From positions 7,750,001 through 7,814,000 of the forward strand of contig JALGAS010000001.1 of the NCBI GenBank assembly GCA_023078685.1: DNA of 64,000 nt, in the 5' to 3' direction. This DNA is from Neopestalotiopsis rosae. Its lineage: Eukaryota; Ascomycota; Sordariomycetes; Amphisphaeriales; Sporocadaceae. A program made the translations under genes and the position numbers. Of this stretch, positions 45,089-54,450 are shown piece after piece. The notes beneath the pieces are model-generated. The model ran no database searches. It had not been told where the DNA came from and saw only the letters and a list, made by a program, of their open reading frames with translations. Positions within the stretch are counted from its first letter, which is position 1. Each line of letters begins with the position of its first letter.

Positions 45089-46705
45089 ATGGACGACTCC
45101 AAAGATGACGATGCATATCCAAATGATGTCCCCTTGGAACTGGAGGTTTCCCAGACCAACGGGGTTCAGTCGACTTTTTTGCACGAAGATCAATTGCCAC
45201 CCCCTGAGGACGATTCAGTCGAGTCGTGTTTACAGCGTGAGCGGGAGCTACAGAATAAACTGCTGCGATTCCTGATATTACGCCAGCAGCAAACACGTCG
45301 GAAAGCGCCACTGTCGGATTCGGAAGACATGACGACGAGAGCTGCAGAAGATGGTATTGTCTCGCATGACAACGACACCACCGGGTCAAGTGACGATGAC
45401 AATAACTCTCAGCAGGACTCGGATGTAGCCTCGGAGTCTGGCATGGCTTCTGGGGATGAGCTGGAAGAAGCAGATACGACTGACCTACCTCAAGTTCCTG
45501 GACCCAAATTGGCACGTTTTCGTCCGATTGCCGATCCTTTGGATATATGTTTCGAGGAACCGCTTCATGAAGGCCGTTTTGCGCATATCTGGAAAGTATC
45601 GTGTCGTGGATATGACTATGCACTCAAAATCGCGAGTATTACATATATCATGCGATACTATCTGTAAATTTGCTAACAACCAAATTAGTTCAAGCCAAGG
45701 TCATGGTTCGAGCTCCTTGGAAAATGGAATACTGACGATTGCCCATTACCCCAGGGATGGACAAGAGAAGATCTTAAACCATACACAGACCCTTTCTTCA
45801 ACGAGTGCCGCGTCTACGGGCGGCTCAAGGAGACGAACAAGGAGAATCTTGCCATGGATTGCCACGGATACGTCATGTTCTCGTCGGCTTATCTCGAAGA
45901 AAAGGGCATCGACTTGGGCACTGGCACGACCAGTGACCCAGACTCGGTGCGCAGCTCCGAGCCCGGCATCATTCACGAGGGCCTGCCCGAAGAGCCCGTG
46001 GGACACGGCTCGAAGCTGGTCTATGCCCTCATCAAGGACCTCCCGCCCTCGCTAGGCGTGACGCCTGAGCGTCCAACGGAGTCTGAAGTAAAGCAAATGT
46101 CCAGAGATCTGTTGGCTTTGCACAAGCTCGGCATCTTTCACGCTTCCATTTCTCATTCATCTTATGTTACCGGGAAGCTGGTCGACTTTAGTACGGCGCA
46201 GACGGTTCCAAGTCCCTGGCTGGACGGGTACTATCGAGGGATGAATCCAGTCAGGATAGGGAAAGATCCAGCTTTTAGTGACCAAGTCGATTTTGATGAA
46301 AAGGTCGTGGATTATTGGAATATTCAGACCGAGACAATAGCGCCCGAATTAGATGCTGAAAGCAAAGACAAGAATGGGAGGACGAGACGACAGACAACGA
46401 AAGATTTTGCAAGAGTCTTCACACCAGAACAGAAGACCTATCGCAGGTTGAGAAGCGGCAAGGATAGACAATTTCTTGCGAATCTGCGGCTTGGTGAGGG
46501 ATGGTTCGATCCTTCAAAGTACAAGTGGGCAGGCGAGGGTGTACATGATTCGAGACCAGAAAATCATCGTACCTCGAAGCGGAGGTATTCTAATTCCGAA
46601 TCGATTGCCAACGAGGAAACAGCTCCAAGTCCTCTCAAGCAAGTTTCAGCGAAAAAGCGCGAGGTCGAGGTCGGCGAAGCGAAGTCGAAGGAATCGCAAA
46701 CATAA
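45089..46705 (+). CDS. protein-kinase-like protein with degenerate catalytic motifs
   Basis: Two exons, 45089-45631 and 45689-46705 (519 aa). The N-terminal ~145 residues are acidic and disordered. A kinase N-lobe start follows (LDICFEEPLHEGRFAHIWKV... YALKI, with the beta-3 Lys at about 180). The second exon continues FKPRSWFELLGKW, a middle helical region, and DLLALHKLGIFHASISHSSYVTGKLVDFSTA. The last segment aligns with the catalytic loop and DFG motif of kinases, but HRD/HxD is HAS and DFG is DFS. It may therefore be a pseudokinase or a member of a divergent fungal kinase-like family. The intron keeps frame only with a GC donor (GCGAGT); its branch point (gctaac) and acceptor are ideal. 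The tail is basic and Ser-rich. A recent tandem duplication lies just upstream. Confidence 0.72.
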
Positions 46706-47005
46706 TCGAGGCCTCAATCGGAGAGTTTTCGGAGACTTTAAAGTCCACTTGTAAAGGAAATTGAAGCGCTGTGTCCAATGGGTATAGAGGCTATTATCGA
46801 GGAGACCTCATAGTGGTTATAGCAGTTCATCATACCAGGGGTTAGCATGATACTAATGCGAGCTTCGCGACGCGAGATTAGTAAGCCCATAGACATTATA
46901 AATCAAGCCATGTTCATCAGAATATAAACCCTCGGCAAGTGCCACTGGCTTTCAGGCCGTCAATATGTGAAGTTAAAAGCCCCATCATTGAATCATTGTG
47001 CTACG
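46706..47005. other. short spacer
   Basis: 300 bp between two same-strand genes, holding the 3' UTR of the first and the promoter of the second. Nothing else seen. Confidence 0.4.
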
Positions 47006-47977
47006 ATGGCCACCGCGAGGGTTATACTACTAACAGCTGCTTCGGGTCATATTGGCGAGAATCTCATACCATTGCTTGCTGCGGAAGCTACCACAAAACT
47101 GATTCTCCCCACATCCAACGCGGCAGCTCTAAAGTCACAAATTGGAACGTATAAAGTACCGAATCCAGGAAATATCATTGTGGTGGAAGGGTCCATAAAG
47201 AATCCAGCATGGTTTCAAGACCTACTCAAAACACACAATGTCGACACCGTCTTTTTGTGTCTGACGGGCGAGGACGAGCTATGGACGACATTTAATTGCT
47301 ACGACGCCATGAGCCGCGTCCCCTCGGTCAAGAAGCTCATCTACCTGTCTGCACAGCTCGACTTTAGCTCGGCCGAGGGGATGCAGCACGTGCTCCGCCA
47401 CCACTCGGCCTCGCACGTCGTCGTCAAGATCCTGGCCGAGCAGAAGCTGCTCCACGGCAACCTGCCCTTTGCGTGGACGGTCCTGCGGCCGACCCTCTTC
47501 TTCATCAACGACGTGCGCTCCAAGCAGGGTATGCTAGATCGCGGATTCTTTGACGAGCCCCTTGGCGAAAAGGGAGCCAGCCGCGTCGCGCCGTGGGATA
47601 TTGCCCGCGCCGTCCAGCGCCTCGTGGCCGACGACACGGACAAGTGGCACGGCAAGCACGTTGCCCTGGGCTCGCTAAAGTGCTACCCCGGCTCTGAGAT
47701 CGCGCGGATCTGGTCTCGGGCGCTCGGCAGGGAGGTGAAAATGCACCGTGCCGATGAGGAGGGCTTGCAGCAGTATGAGGACGAGTTTTACAGCAGGCTG
47801 GGTGATGCGAGGGGGGCGGCTTGGGGAAGAGACTTGCGACTCATGTACCAGGCGTTTGCAGAGACAGGATTTGGCATGGATAAGGATGAGTATCGCCAGC
47901 AGGTCGAATTGCTCGGCCGCGAGCCTGCTGACTATGAGGAGTGGGTGGAAGAGACCGCAAAGTCGTGGCTGCAATAA
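47006..47977 (+). CDS. NmrA-like / atypical SDR family NAD(P)-binding protein
   Basis: Single exon, 323 aa; the start is the first ATG of the frame, directly before the Rossmann fold. The nucleotide-binding loop is LLTAASGHIGENLIPLL (GxxGxxG variant). A typical NmrA-family middle follows (VDTVFLCLTGEDELW, VKKLIYLSAQLDF), then an insertion with two consecutive His (LRHHSASHVVVK) and the helix K..AEQKLL. The C-terminal part has LPFAWTVLRPTLFFIND and the substrate-pocket region with WDIARAVQRLV. Such proteins are redox-sensing regulators (NmrA) or oxidoreductases on isoflavone-like substrates; which one cannot be told. The first ~250 bp are AT-richer than the rest of the gene. Confidence 0.85.
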   Translation: MATARVILLTAASGHIGENLIPLLAAEATTKLILPTSNAAALKSQIGTYKVPNPGNIIVVEGSIKNPAWFQDLLKTHNVDTVFLCLTGEDELWTTFNCYDAMSRVPSVKKLIYLSAQLDFSSAEGMQHVLRHHSASHVVVKILAEQKLLHGNLPFAWTVLRPTLFFINDVRSKQGMLDRGFFDEPLGEKGASRVAPWDIARAVQRLVADDTDKWHGKHVALGSLKCYPGSEIARIWSRALGREVKMHRADEEGLQQYEDEFYSRLGDARGAAWGRDLRLMYQAFAETGFGMDKDEYRQQVELLGREPADYEEWVEETAKSWLQ

Positions 47978-49357
47978 TGATCCAGCGTTTTGCACAGCTA
48001 TTTCGTGTCTAATAAAACACAGTATTTTATCTTGTTCAATCTAAATACATCATGCTTCCCTTCTTGACTTTTGGTGTTTTCACTAAACCAGACGGGCACT
48101 GGAGGCTTTTTGAGTATACAGGTATAGCTGTAAATATTAATGAACGTGTTTGCATATCTTGAAGGTGCGAAGAAATATGGTCAGTCAACACCACCGTCCC
48201 AGCACAAGGTGTTCATCCGCTTGAGTCGGGATCCTCAAGATGCCGCTGTCCCGGCTATTCGCGGATTCCTGCCTTCTTTTAAGAGACTCTCGAGGTTGAG
48301 TTCCCCCTCTGCCAAAGTCTCAGCAGTCTCCTGCACGGGGAAAAGCCTTTGCATATATCAATGTGCAGAAACTTTAATGGGCCGCCCTTGACGCTGTGTC
48401 GTGTGCGCAGTGCTATTCATATGACTCGGGGTGGTTTACACATCATAGAGTCCAGGAATCGAGTGATGACAAGAGAAGAGTGTTACTCAGTATCTTCTGC
48501 ACCTCCATATCTTGGAGCTTCTTACTGCATCATCATCCACCGGAAGAATGACCTGCACCGTCTGCGACCCATCGGGCGATGTTTATTTTGTTGACTGCGG
48601 ATGCACCTGAAAGTTACCGGGGCCGATGCCCAAACAATGTTACTGGTGAGACATTTACTATTGCTATGGGTAAGTCTCACACGACTCAAAGAGCTGAAGC
48701 TTTATCATGCTTTGAGATCAAGGTATAGGGCTGAATACTATCTAGGCTTGGCACTGATATTAGAGCTGGTCGAGCCGCTTCAGGGTCTCGGACGGAGCTC
48801 CGCAGCACTTGATTCACTTTCCGCCTACTAGCTGCAATCATTTAATCTGATTACGAGCCACAAGTCGTATCTCAAGGAAGATCTTTTCATTTTGCCATCA
48901 GCACTTTCCACAATTTTTGATCAACTTCAACGGAGCGCCGAAAACTACCAAGCTCATTCCCACGACCAACGCAGTGCACATTCCCACGCTTGCTGCCAGG
49001 ACACATCACCAATGATCATGGAGGCCATATATTGAGCCTAGGCTAAGAGCCTACGTCGCCATACTCAGCAACCCATCCTTTATCAGTCGTACCTGTCGAG
49101 CAACAGAATTAAGCTTCGAATGCTGACTCGCGCAGTGTCTGCCCCCAGGTTGTTCTACCTTTTCGTACTCTTTCATTCATCCAAGCCCAGATCCGATCGA
49201 GCTCGGCCGGTAATTCTGATAATAACGTTTACTGCCCCTCAATCCCGCCACGTTATTCACCCGAGTTTGTTACCGTCGTCGGATGCAAGTCTATTGTTTG
49301 CTCGCGTGACCACCTATTGATGTCTTTCTCGTCGGAATACAGCAATCGCCTTTTGCC
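47978..49357. other. 1.4 kb intergenic region
   Basis: No gene supported; short frames lack ATG context and domain features. Confidence 0.45.
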
Positions 49358-50380
49358 ATGTCGGACAACCCTGTGGTGGTTCTGATCAGCGGCGTCAGCA
49401 GAGGTGAGATCTTTTGCTCTTTCGTCACTGGAGATTCGGTCGCATGTCCACATCCCTCAATCGCTGACGGCAATTCCAGGTATTGGTAGAGGATTTGCCG
49501 AGGCTTATCTGACCCGGCCGAACCACACGGTCATTGGCAGCATTCGAGATGATGCCAGCCCAGAGGTAGCTGAGCTGCGAGCCTTTGCACCCGCAGAAGG
49601 CTCAAAGCTGATTTTGATCCATATCGAGAGTAAAGAGCCGGAAGATGCGGTAAAGGCCATCAAGGAAGTCAAAGCCATGGGCATCCGGTATATTGATATC
49701 GCCATTGCCAATGCTGGAGGCTCTCCTCCCATCCAGTCCATGGACAGTGTCAGTGCCAGCAGCATGGTTGACGCCTTTGAGACCAATGCTCTTGGGCCGC
49801 TACTTCTCTTCCAGGCATGCAAGTCGCTACTCAAAGCGTCGAAGAGAAAACCAAAGTGGGTATCGATATCTACTGGAGGCGGCTCGATTAGTCTCATTGG
49901 TGAGATTCGTTCATATATCGGGCCGGCATATGGTGCTTCGAAGGCGGCGCTGAATTGGCTTACGGCGTAATACACCTCCCTTTCTTACACTTTTCAATTC
50001 CAATAACGGAAGAGGGGGAAATCGCTAAAATTCAACGACAGGGCATTTCACCATGAAAATGAGTGGCTCATCTCTGTAGCCTTACATCCAGGGTAATTGT
50101 CACCATCCACCAGACTATGCATTTGCGAAAAGACTTAGGCATTTTTGGCAGGCTAGTCCAAACTGCTCCGGGCAATTGGCTGGCCCGCAAGTTTGGCATG
50201 GAACGAGCACCATATACCATTGAGTATAGCGTCAAGCAGATGATGAAAATAGTAAGTACAAGATGGTCTGTAGAAGCTCGGCGTTGTGTGCTCATTCAGT
50301 TCAAGATCGACGAGGCGACCAAGGAAGAGACATCTGGAAAGTTCATGAGGGCAGTGGGTGGCGGAGAAATGAAGTGGTAG
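49358..50380 (+). CDS. short-chain dehydrogenase/reductase (norsolorinic acid ketoreductase type)
   Basis: Five exons, 49358-49403, 49480-49966, 50042-50092, 50152-50251 and 50306-50380, give 252 aa in frame throughout. Classical SDR motifs: VLISGVSRGIGRGFAEAYL (cofactor loop), IANAGG (NNAG equivalent), a Ser in VSISTGGGSIS and the active-site YGASK. The closest family pattern by eye is the fungal group around aflatoxin nor-1 ketoreductase. It continues after the active site as FHHENEWLISVALHPG and ends in TSGKFM... GGGEMKW. The usual HPGWVQTDMG loop reads HPGLVQTAPG here, so two normally conserved residues differ. The last intron could instead end at 50299, adding two residues. Cytosolic, NADP(H)-dependent reduction of a carbonyl is the inferred role. 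Confidence 0.85.
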
Positions 50381-50384
50381 CCTA

Positions 50385-50400
50385 CCTATAGGCCTATAGG
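50385..50400. repeat. tandem 8-bp palindrome
   Basis: CCTATAGG occurs twice back to back. The unit is self-complementary, so the 16 bp is both a direct and an inverted repeat. It lies 5 bp after the SDR stop codon and about 245 bp upstream of the GH1 start; it could be a terminator-side hairpin or a factor site for the GH1 promoter. Confidence 0.45.
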
Positions 50401-50643
50401 CGACAGGCGAGGAGACTATTCGAGTCGCCTTTTGTGGAGTTGCTGCTCGGTATAAGTCCACCCGGACTTGGTCAATCCCACGAATTAGCCACAGCTATAG
50501 GGATGCCGGGCCGTCTAAGCGACTGCGCATTTGATGTATGCCAAAGCGCAGCACCTGTGAATATAAAGAATGTATGATTTTACTCACTTCTGGGCTGTCG
50601 GGTTCAATGACCTGTCTATTTGGCAATATCTTTGGCACTCATC

Positions 50644-52125
50644 ATGTCACAATTCGAGTTCGATTCCAGCATCAAAGGCGCACTTCCAGCTGATTTCCAG
50701 TGGGGGTTTGCGACTGCTGCCCCACAAATCGAGGGCGCCTGGAACAAGGACGGAAAGGGACTGTCCATCTGGGATACCTTTGGCCACACACCTGGCAAAG
50801 TCAAGGACGGCAGCAACGCCGATGATACGGCGCGATCGTATGACTTGTACAAGCAGGATGTGGCACGCATGAAGGACTATGGCGTCACGGCCTACCGCTT
50901 CTCGCTGTCCTGGTCGCGGATTATTCCGCTCGGCGGCAAGGACGATCCCGTCAATGAGCAGGGCATTGAGTTTTATAGTAAACTTATTGACGAGCTGATT
51001 GCCAATGGCATCACACCTTTTGTCACCTTGTTCCACTGGGATACACCTCAGGCTCTTGAGGACCGCTACGGCGGCATGCTCAACAAGGACAAGTACATCC
51101 CCGATTTCACCAGGTATGCTCGGGTATGCTTTGAGCGGCTCGGTGACCGCGTCAAGCACTGGATCACGTACAATGAGCCTGGCGTCTACACCCTCGCCGG
51201 CTACGCTGCCGGTGTGCACGCTCCCGCCAGATCCAGCTTCCGTGAGCTCAACGAGGAAGGAGACTCGAGCACGGAGCCGTTCATCGTGGCGCACACCGAG
51301 TTGCTCTCACACGCCTACGCGGCCAAGATCTACAAGGAAGAGTTCAAGCCGCAGCAAAAGGGCACCATCATGATCACGCTACACGGCAACTGGAACGAGC
51401 CGTGGGACGAGAACGACCCCAAAGACGTCGAGGCGGCGCAGCGGGCGCAGGAGTTTGAGATTGCCTGGTTCGCCGACCCCCTGTACAAGACGGGCGACTA
51501 CCCGGCGTCGATGCGCGCGCAGCTGGGCGACCGCCTGCCGCGGTTCACGCCCGAGGAGAGCAAGCTGGTCCTGGGCAGCTCCGAGGCCTACGGCATGAAC
51601 TCGTACACGGCCTTTTACGTGCGCCACCGGGACGCCGAGCCCGACATCAACGACCACAAGGGCAACGTCGAGGTCTTCGACACCAACAAGCAAGGGGTCG
51701 AGAGGGGGGTAGAGAGCGATACGCCCTGGCTGCGCACGTCGCCTTGGGGCTGGGGCAAGCTGCTTCGTTGGATCTGGGACCGCTACCAGACTCCCATCTG
51801 GATCACGGAGAATGGCACCACGGCAAAGGGCGAGCACGACTTCAAGCCCAAGGGCCCGGATGATGTGCTCGAGGATCCGCACAGGATCGACTTTTACAAG
51901 AGTTACCTGACCGAGGTCGCCAAGGCGTCGCAGGAGGGCGTGGTGATCAAGTCGTATTTCGGGTGGACGTTTACGGACAATTGGGAGTGGGCGGCCGGAT
52001 TTACTGACCGGTTCGGCGCGACGTGGGTCGACTTTAATGATCCTGAGAAGCCGAGATACGCCAAACGTTCTGCTTACTTTTTGAGAGAATTCTTTGGCCA
52101 TCTGATCAAGAATAACACAGACTAG
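50644..52125 (+). CDS. intracellular GH1 beta-glucosidase
   Basis: Glycoside hydrolase family 1 beta-glucosidase, 493 aa, single exon. Start at the ATG of cATGtcacaa; no signal peptide, so probably cytosolic, as for fungal bgl2-type enzymes that split cellobiose or other beta-glucosides taken up by the cell. Visible signatures: FQWGFATAAPQIEGAW (N-terminal GH1 signature), YRFSLSWSRI, LFHWDTPQAL, the acid/base E178 in ITYNEPG and the nucleophile E389 in WITENGT, then FGWTFTDNWEWAAGF near the aglycone site. Length is normal for the family. The upstream SDR ends 264 bp earlier on the same strand. It pairs logically with the secreted GH3 enzyme at 27911, though the two are not adjacent. Confidence 0.95.
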   Translation: MSQFEFDSSIKGALPADFQWGFATAAPQIEGAWNKDGKGLSIWDTFGHTPGKVKDGSNADDTARSYDLYKQDVARMKDYGVTAYRFSLSWSRIIPLGGKDDPVNEQGIEFYSKLIDELIANGITPFVTLFHWDTPQALEDRYGGMLNKDKYIPDFTRYARVCFERLGDRVKHWITYNEPGVYTLAGYAAGVHAPARSSFRELNEEGDSSTEPFIVAHTELLSHAYAAKIYKEEFKPQQKGTIMITLHGNWNEPWDENDPKDVEAAQRAQEFEIAWFADPLYKTGDYPASMRAQLGDRLPRFTPEESKLVLGSSEAYGMNSYTAFYVRHRDAEPDINDHKGNVEVFDTNKQGVERGVESDTPWLRTSPWGWGKLLRWIWDRYQTPIWITENGTTAKGEHDFKPKGPDDVLEDPHRIDFYKSYLTEVAKASQEGVVIKSYFGWTFTDNWEWAAGFTDRFGATWVDFNDPEKPRYAKRSAYFLREFFGHLIKNNTD

Positions 52126-52971
52126 ATAGGCGACTCATGTTTCTGGAACAGCCACTGACCTGAGAACGCACCCAAGTACACCCCACAAGTCATAAGGTCC
52201 ATCCATAGATAATGTCCGCTTCTACATTAAATTCGTTGGTCTTAATCATGACATGGACCTGTCTGAAAACTGTGCGCGCTTGTATTTGGCATCTGGAAGG
52301 TGTCCCTTTCCATGATTTTCCATGTTCTAAACATAGGGAAAAGAAAATGCGATTTCCAACCTCGTACCATCAGTACCAATGAAAGTTCACTGCGTGAAAC
52401 ATGATGATGCCAGCAATAAAGACCCTGTGTCGACCACGAAAAAGAGGTGCGGGCGATGCAATTTGAGTGCTGAGTAGTATGAATGAGTCCTACCTCCCTA
52501 CGTGGCTGGTGACAGAGTTCATCAATGCAACCCTACACATGTAAATACATCTGTTTGCACGCTGCGATCATGGAATATCTGGCAAAACCGGCGGAAACAA
52601 TGGGCCACGCGTTGCGGGGTTCTCCATCTATCAATATGCAAGGCACACTCGATCGGCGGCATGCTTCACTGCAAATTTAGGCGCCACGAGACGTCGCCGG
52701 TCCTGAGAGCTCAAAGAGTGGGCCCATAAATCCGGCAAGCCAAAATGAGTCGCTGTGCTCACGGTTCAATGTGCCAAAATTGTTAGTGAGGCTCAGGGTA
52801 TTCCAAAACGATCACATAATGCCGACTTTTTACTCTTATCGGCTGTGCTGGCATCCATGTCGATACCACATTAGAAAAGAGTCACCAATGGGCGAAAGTC
52901 TTGCCTCTTGGCAAGAATCAGTGCTGTTGTGTAGAAATATGTTCTGGGCTCATTAATCGACATTTAGTTGG
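52126..52971. other. convergent intergenic region
   Basis: 850 bp between the GH1 gene and the minus-strand glycosyltransferase, presumably 3' UTRs; no other feature recognised. Confidence 0.45.
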
Positions 52972-54450
52972 TCATCGAACTTCTGGTCTCAGCCAGGTGG
53001 CCTCCTTACAAGAGCTGCTCTTTCTAGAATCCGCTCGGTAGCCCATCATGACCATTTTCTCCATGTCCCAGCCTGACGTGACGGCAACACCGTCCCTCGG
53101 TCGTCCTCTCTGATAGAATGTCCCAAATTTGCAGATTCCGTCCGAGTATTGATACTGCAGACACGATCCCTCCGACTTGCAACTTTCAGCACACGCCGCA
53201 GCAGAAGCGTGCGCGGGTGAGTCGTCTGGTTGGACGTCACCAGCGTAGTTGTCCCATGCATCTCGTACCGGAGTTTTGAGGAATTCTGGAAAGATGTAAT
53301 CTGCAATGGTAGAATGCGTAAACGGGTCCTGTTGTTTTCAGTCAGTTACTACTGATCTCCAGCTTGACTGTGCCTGATTCGAAATGGGGAAACGTACCTG
53401 GTCGTATGCCCGCCTTCGCTCCCACCCCCACAAAGATGACATTTGCTCTGGAGTAACCCGGTGGAGGGCAAGTAGAGGGATACACCATCTATCTTGGTTT
53501 ATCTTTAGCCCATCCAGTTCGTCACCCGCAAATGTAGGATACAGCGCCTGCAGTCGCTCGCCAGTCTTGTTAAAAATGGCTTGACCAAGTATAGCATCGC
53601 CACAGCACCCGGTCTGGACGTGTTCCTCGTACCTCACGCTCAACGAAACATGGTCCTTCGTCAAGCGCCCCATCAGTCCAGCAGAGAGCACGAATCCAGC
53701 GCCGCCATAGGCAAAAAAGGTGCCGTCGGGGCCAGGAGCGGGCGAGCCCAGGTAGTGCATCTTGGACGGGTCGAGCTGGCTGAGCAGGCGAAACAGCGTG
53801 TCCCAGAAGTAGTAGACGTCGGCCTCGATGAAGACGTACCAGTCGGCGCCGGGCCGCATTTGGTGCGCCTTTTCGACCATGGGCAGGAACTTGAAGCGGT
53901 CGAGTTTCCAGCCCTCGGAGGAATAGCCAACCGCCTTGCCGCTGGCGTATGCCTGTTTTTGCGACGTGTAGGCGGCGAAGTCAGGGATATTCTGGTAGGA
54001 CTCTGGCAAGTCTGCGAGTATGTCGATAATGTGATGGCCCTCAATATCTTCTTCATTGTCGGAAAATACCAAGAGATTCGGAATGCATGAGGTGACAGTG
54101 GCGAGATGGGCTTTGGTCTTGGCTGGTTCGCCTGTGCCAGTCTTGAGAACGATTTGGATGCTGTTGAGCAGACTGACAGGGAAATCGTCACATAAGTTGG
54201 CTTTGCTGGATCTTCCACTCTTCAACGGAGGAAAGAACGATGGCGTTTGAAATTTGTAGTAGCGTGAACTGTCTTGAGGGTCACTGTAGAATTCCGAAAC
54301 CTTTGAGTTGCGCCATTGACTGGAGGAAATGTAAGAGGGCAGAACTCCATCGTTGAACCGGGCAATGGCCACGATGAAGACCAGAGCGGCAAACGCAAAC
54401 GCGCCAATAACTGGACGCCGAAGTAGCCTTAGTGCTGGGAGCGGCGGCAT
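52972..54450 (-). CDS. type II glycosyltransferase (Fringe/GT31-like) with C-terminal Cys-rich domain
   Basis: Two exons, 54450-53398 and 53328-52972 (469 aa). The start at 54450 gives an N-terminal signal anchor (VIGAFAFAALVFIVAIARF), so the protein is probably Golgi-lumenal. The catalytic region contains KFLPMVEKAHQMRPGADWYVFIEADVYYFWDTL, where EADVY stands in the position of the DxD metal motif of Fringe-like transferases. It also has LGSPAPGPDGTFFAYGGAGFVLSAGLM, typical of this fungal family, and a CCGD motif. The second exon encodes a small module with five clustered Cys residues (ACAESCKSEGSCLQYQYSDGIC) resembling an apple/PAN-type fold. Known relatives add galactose or other sugars to glycans; donor and acceptor are not predictable here. 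Confidence 0.83.

Noticed and set aside
50598..50612. GGTTCAA-like T-loop suggesting a tRNA
   Set aside because: The flanking bases do not pair into a T stem and no acceptor or anticodon arm could be drawn.
51379..52101. 240-codon frame antisense to the GH1 gene
   Set aside because: Shadow of GC-rich sense codons; the sense frame is unambiguous.
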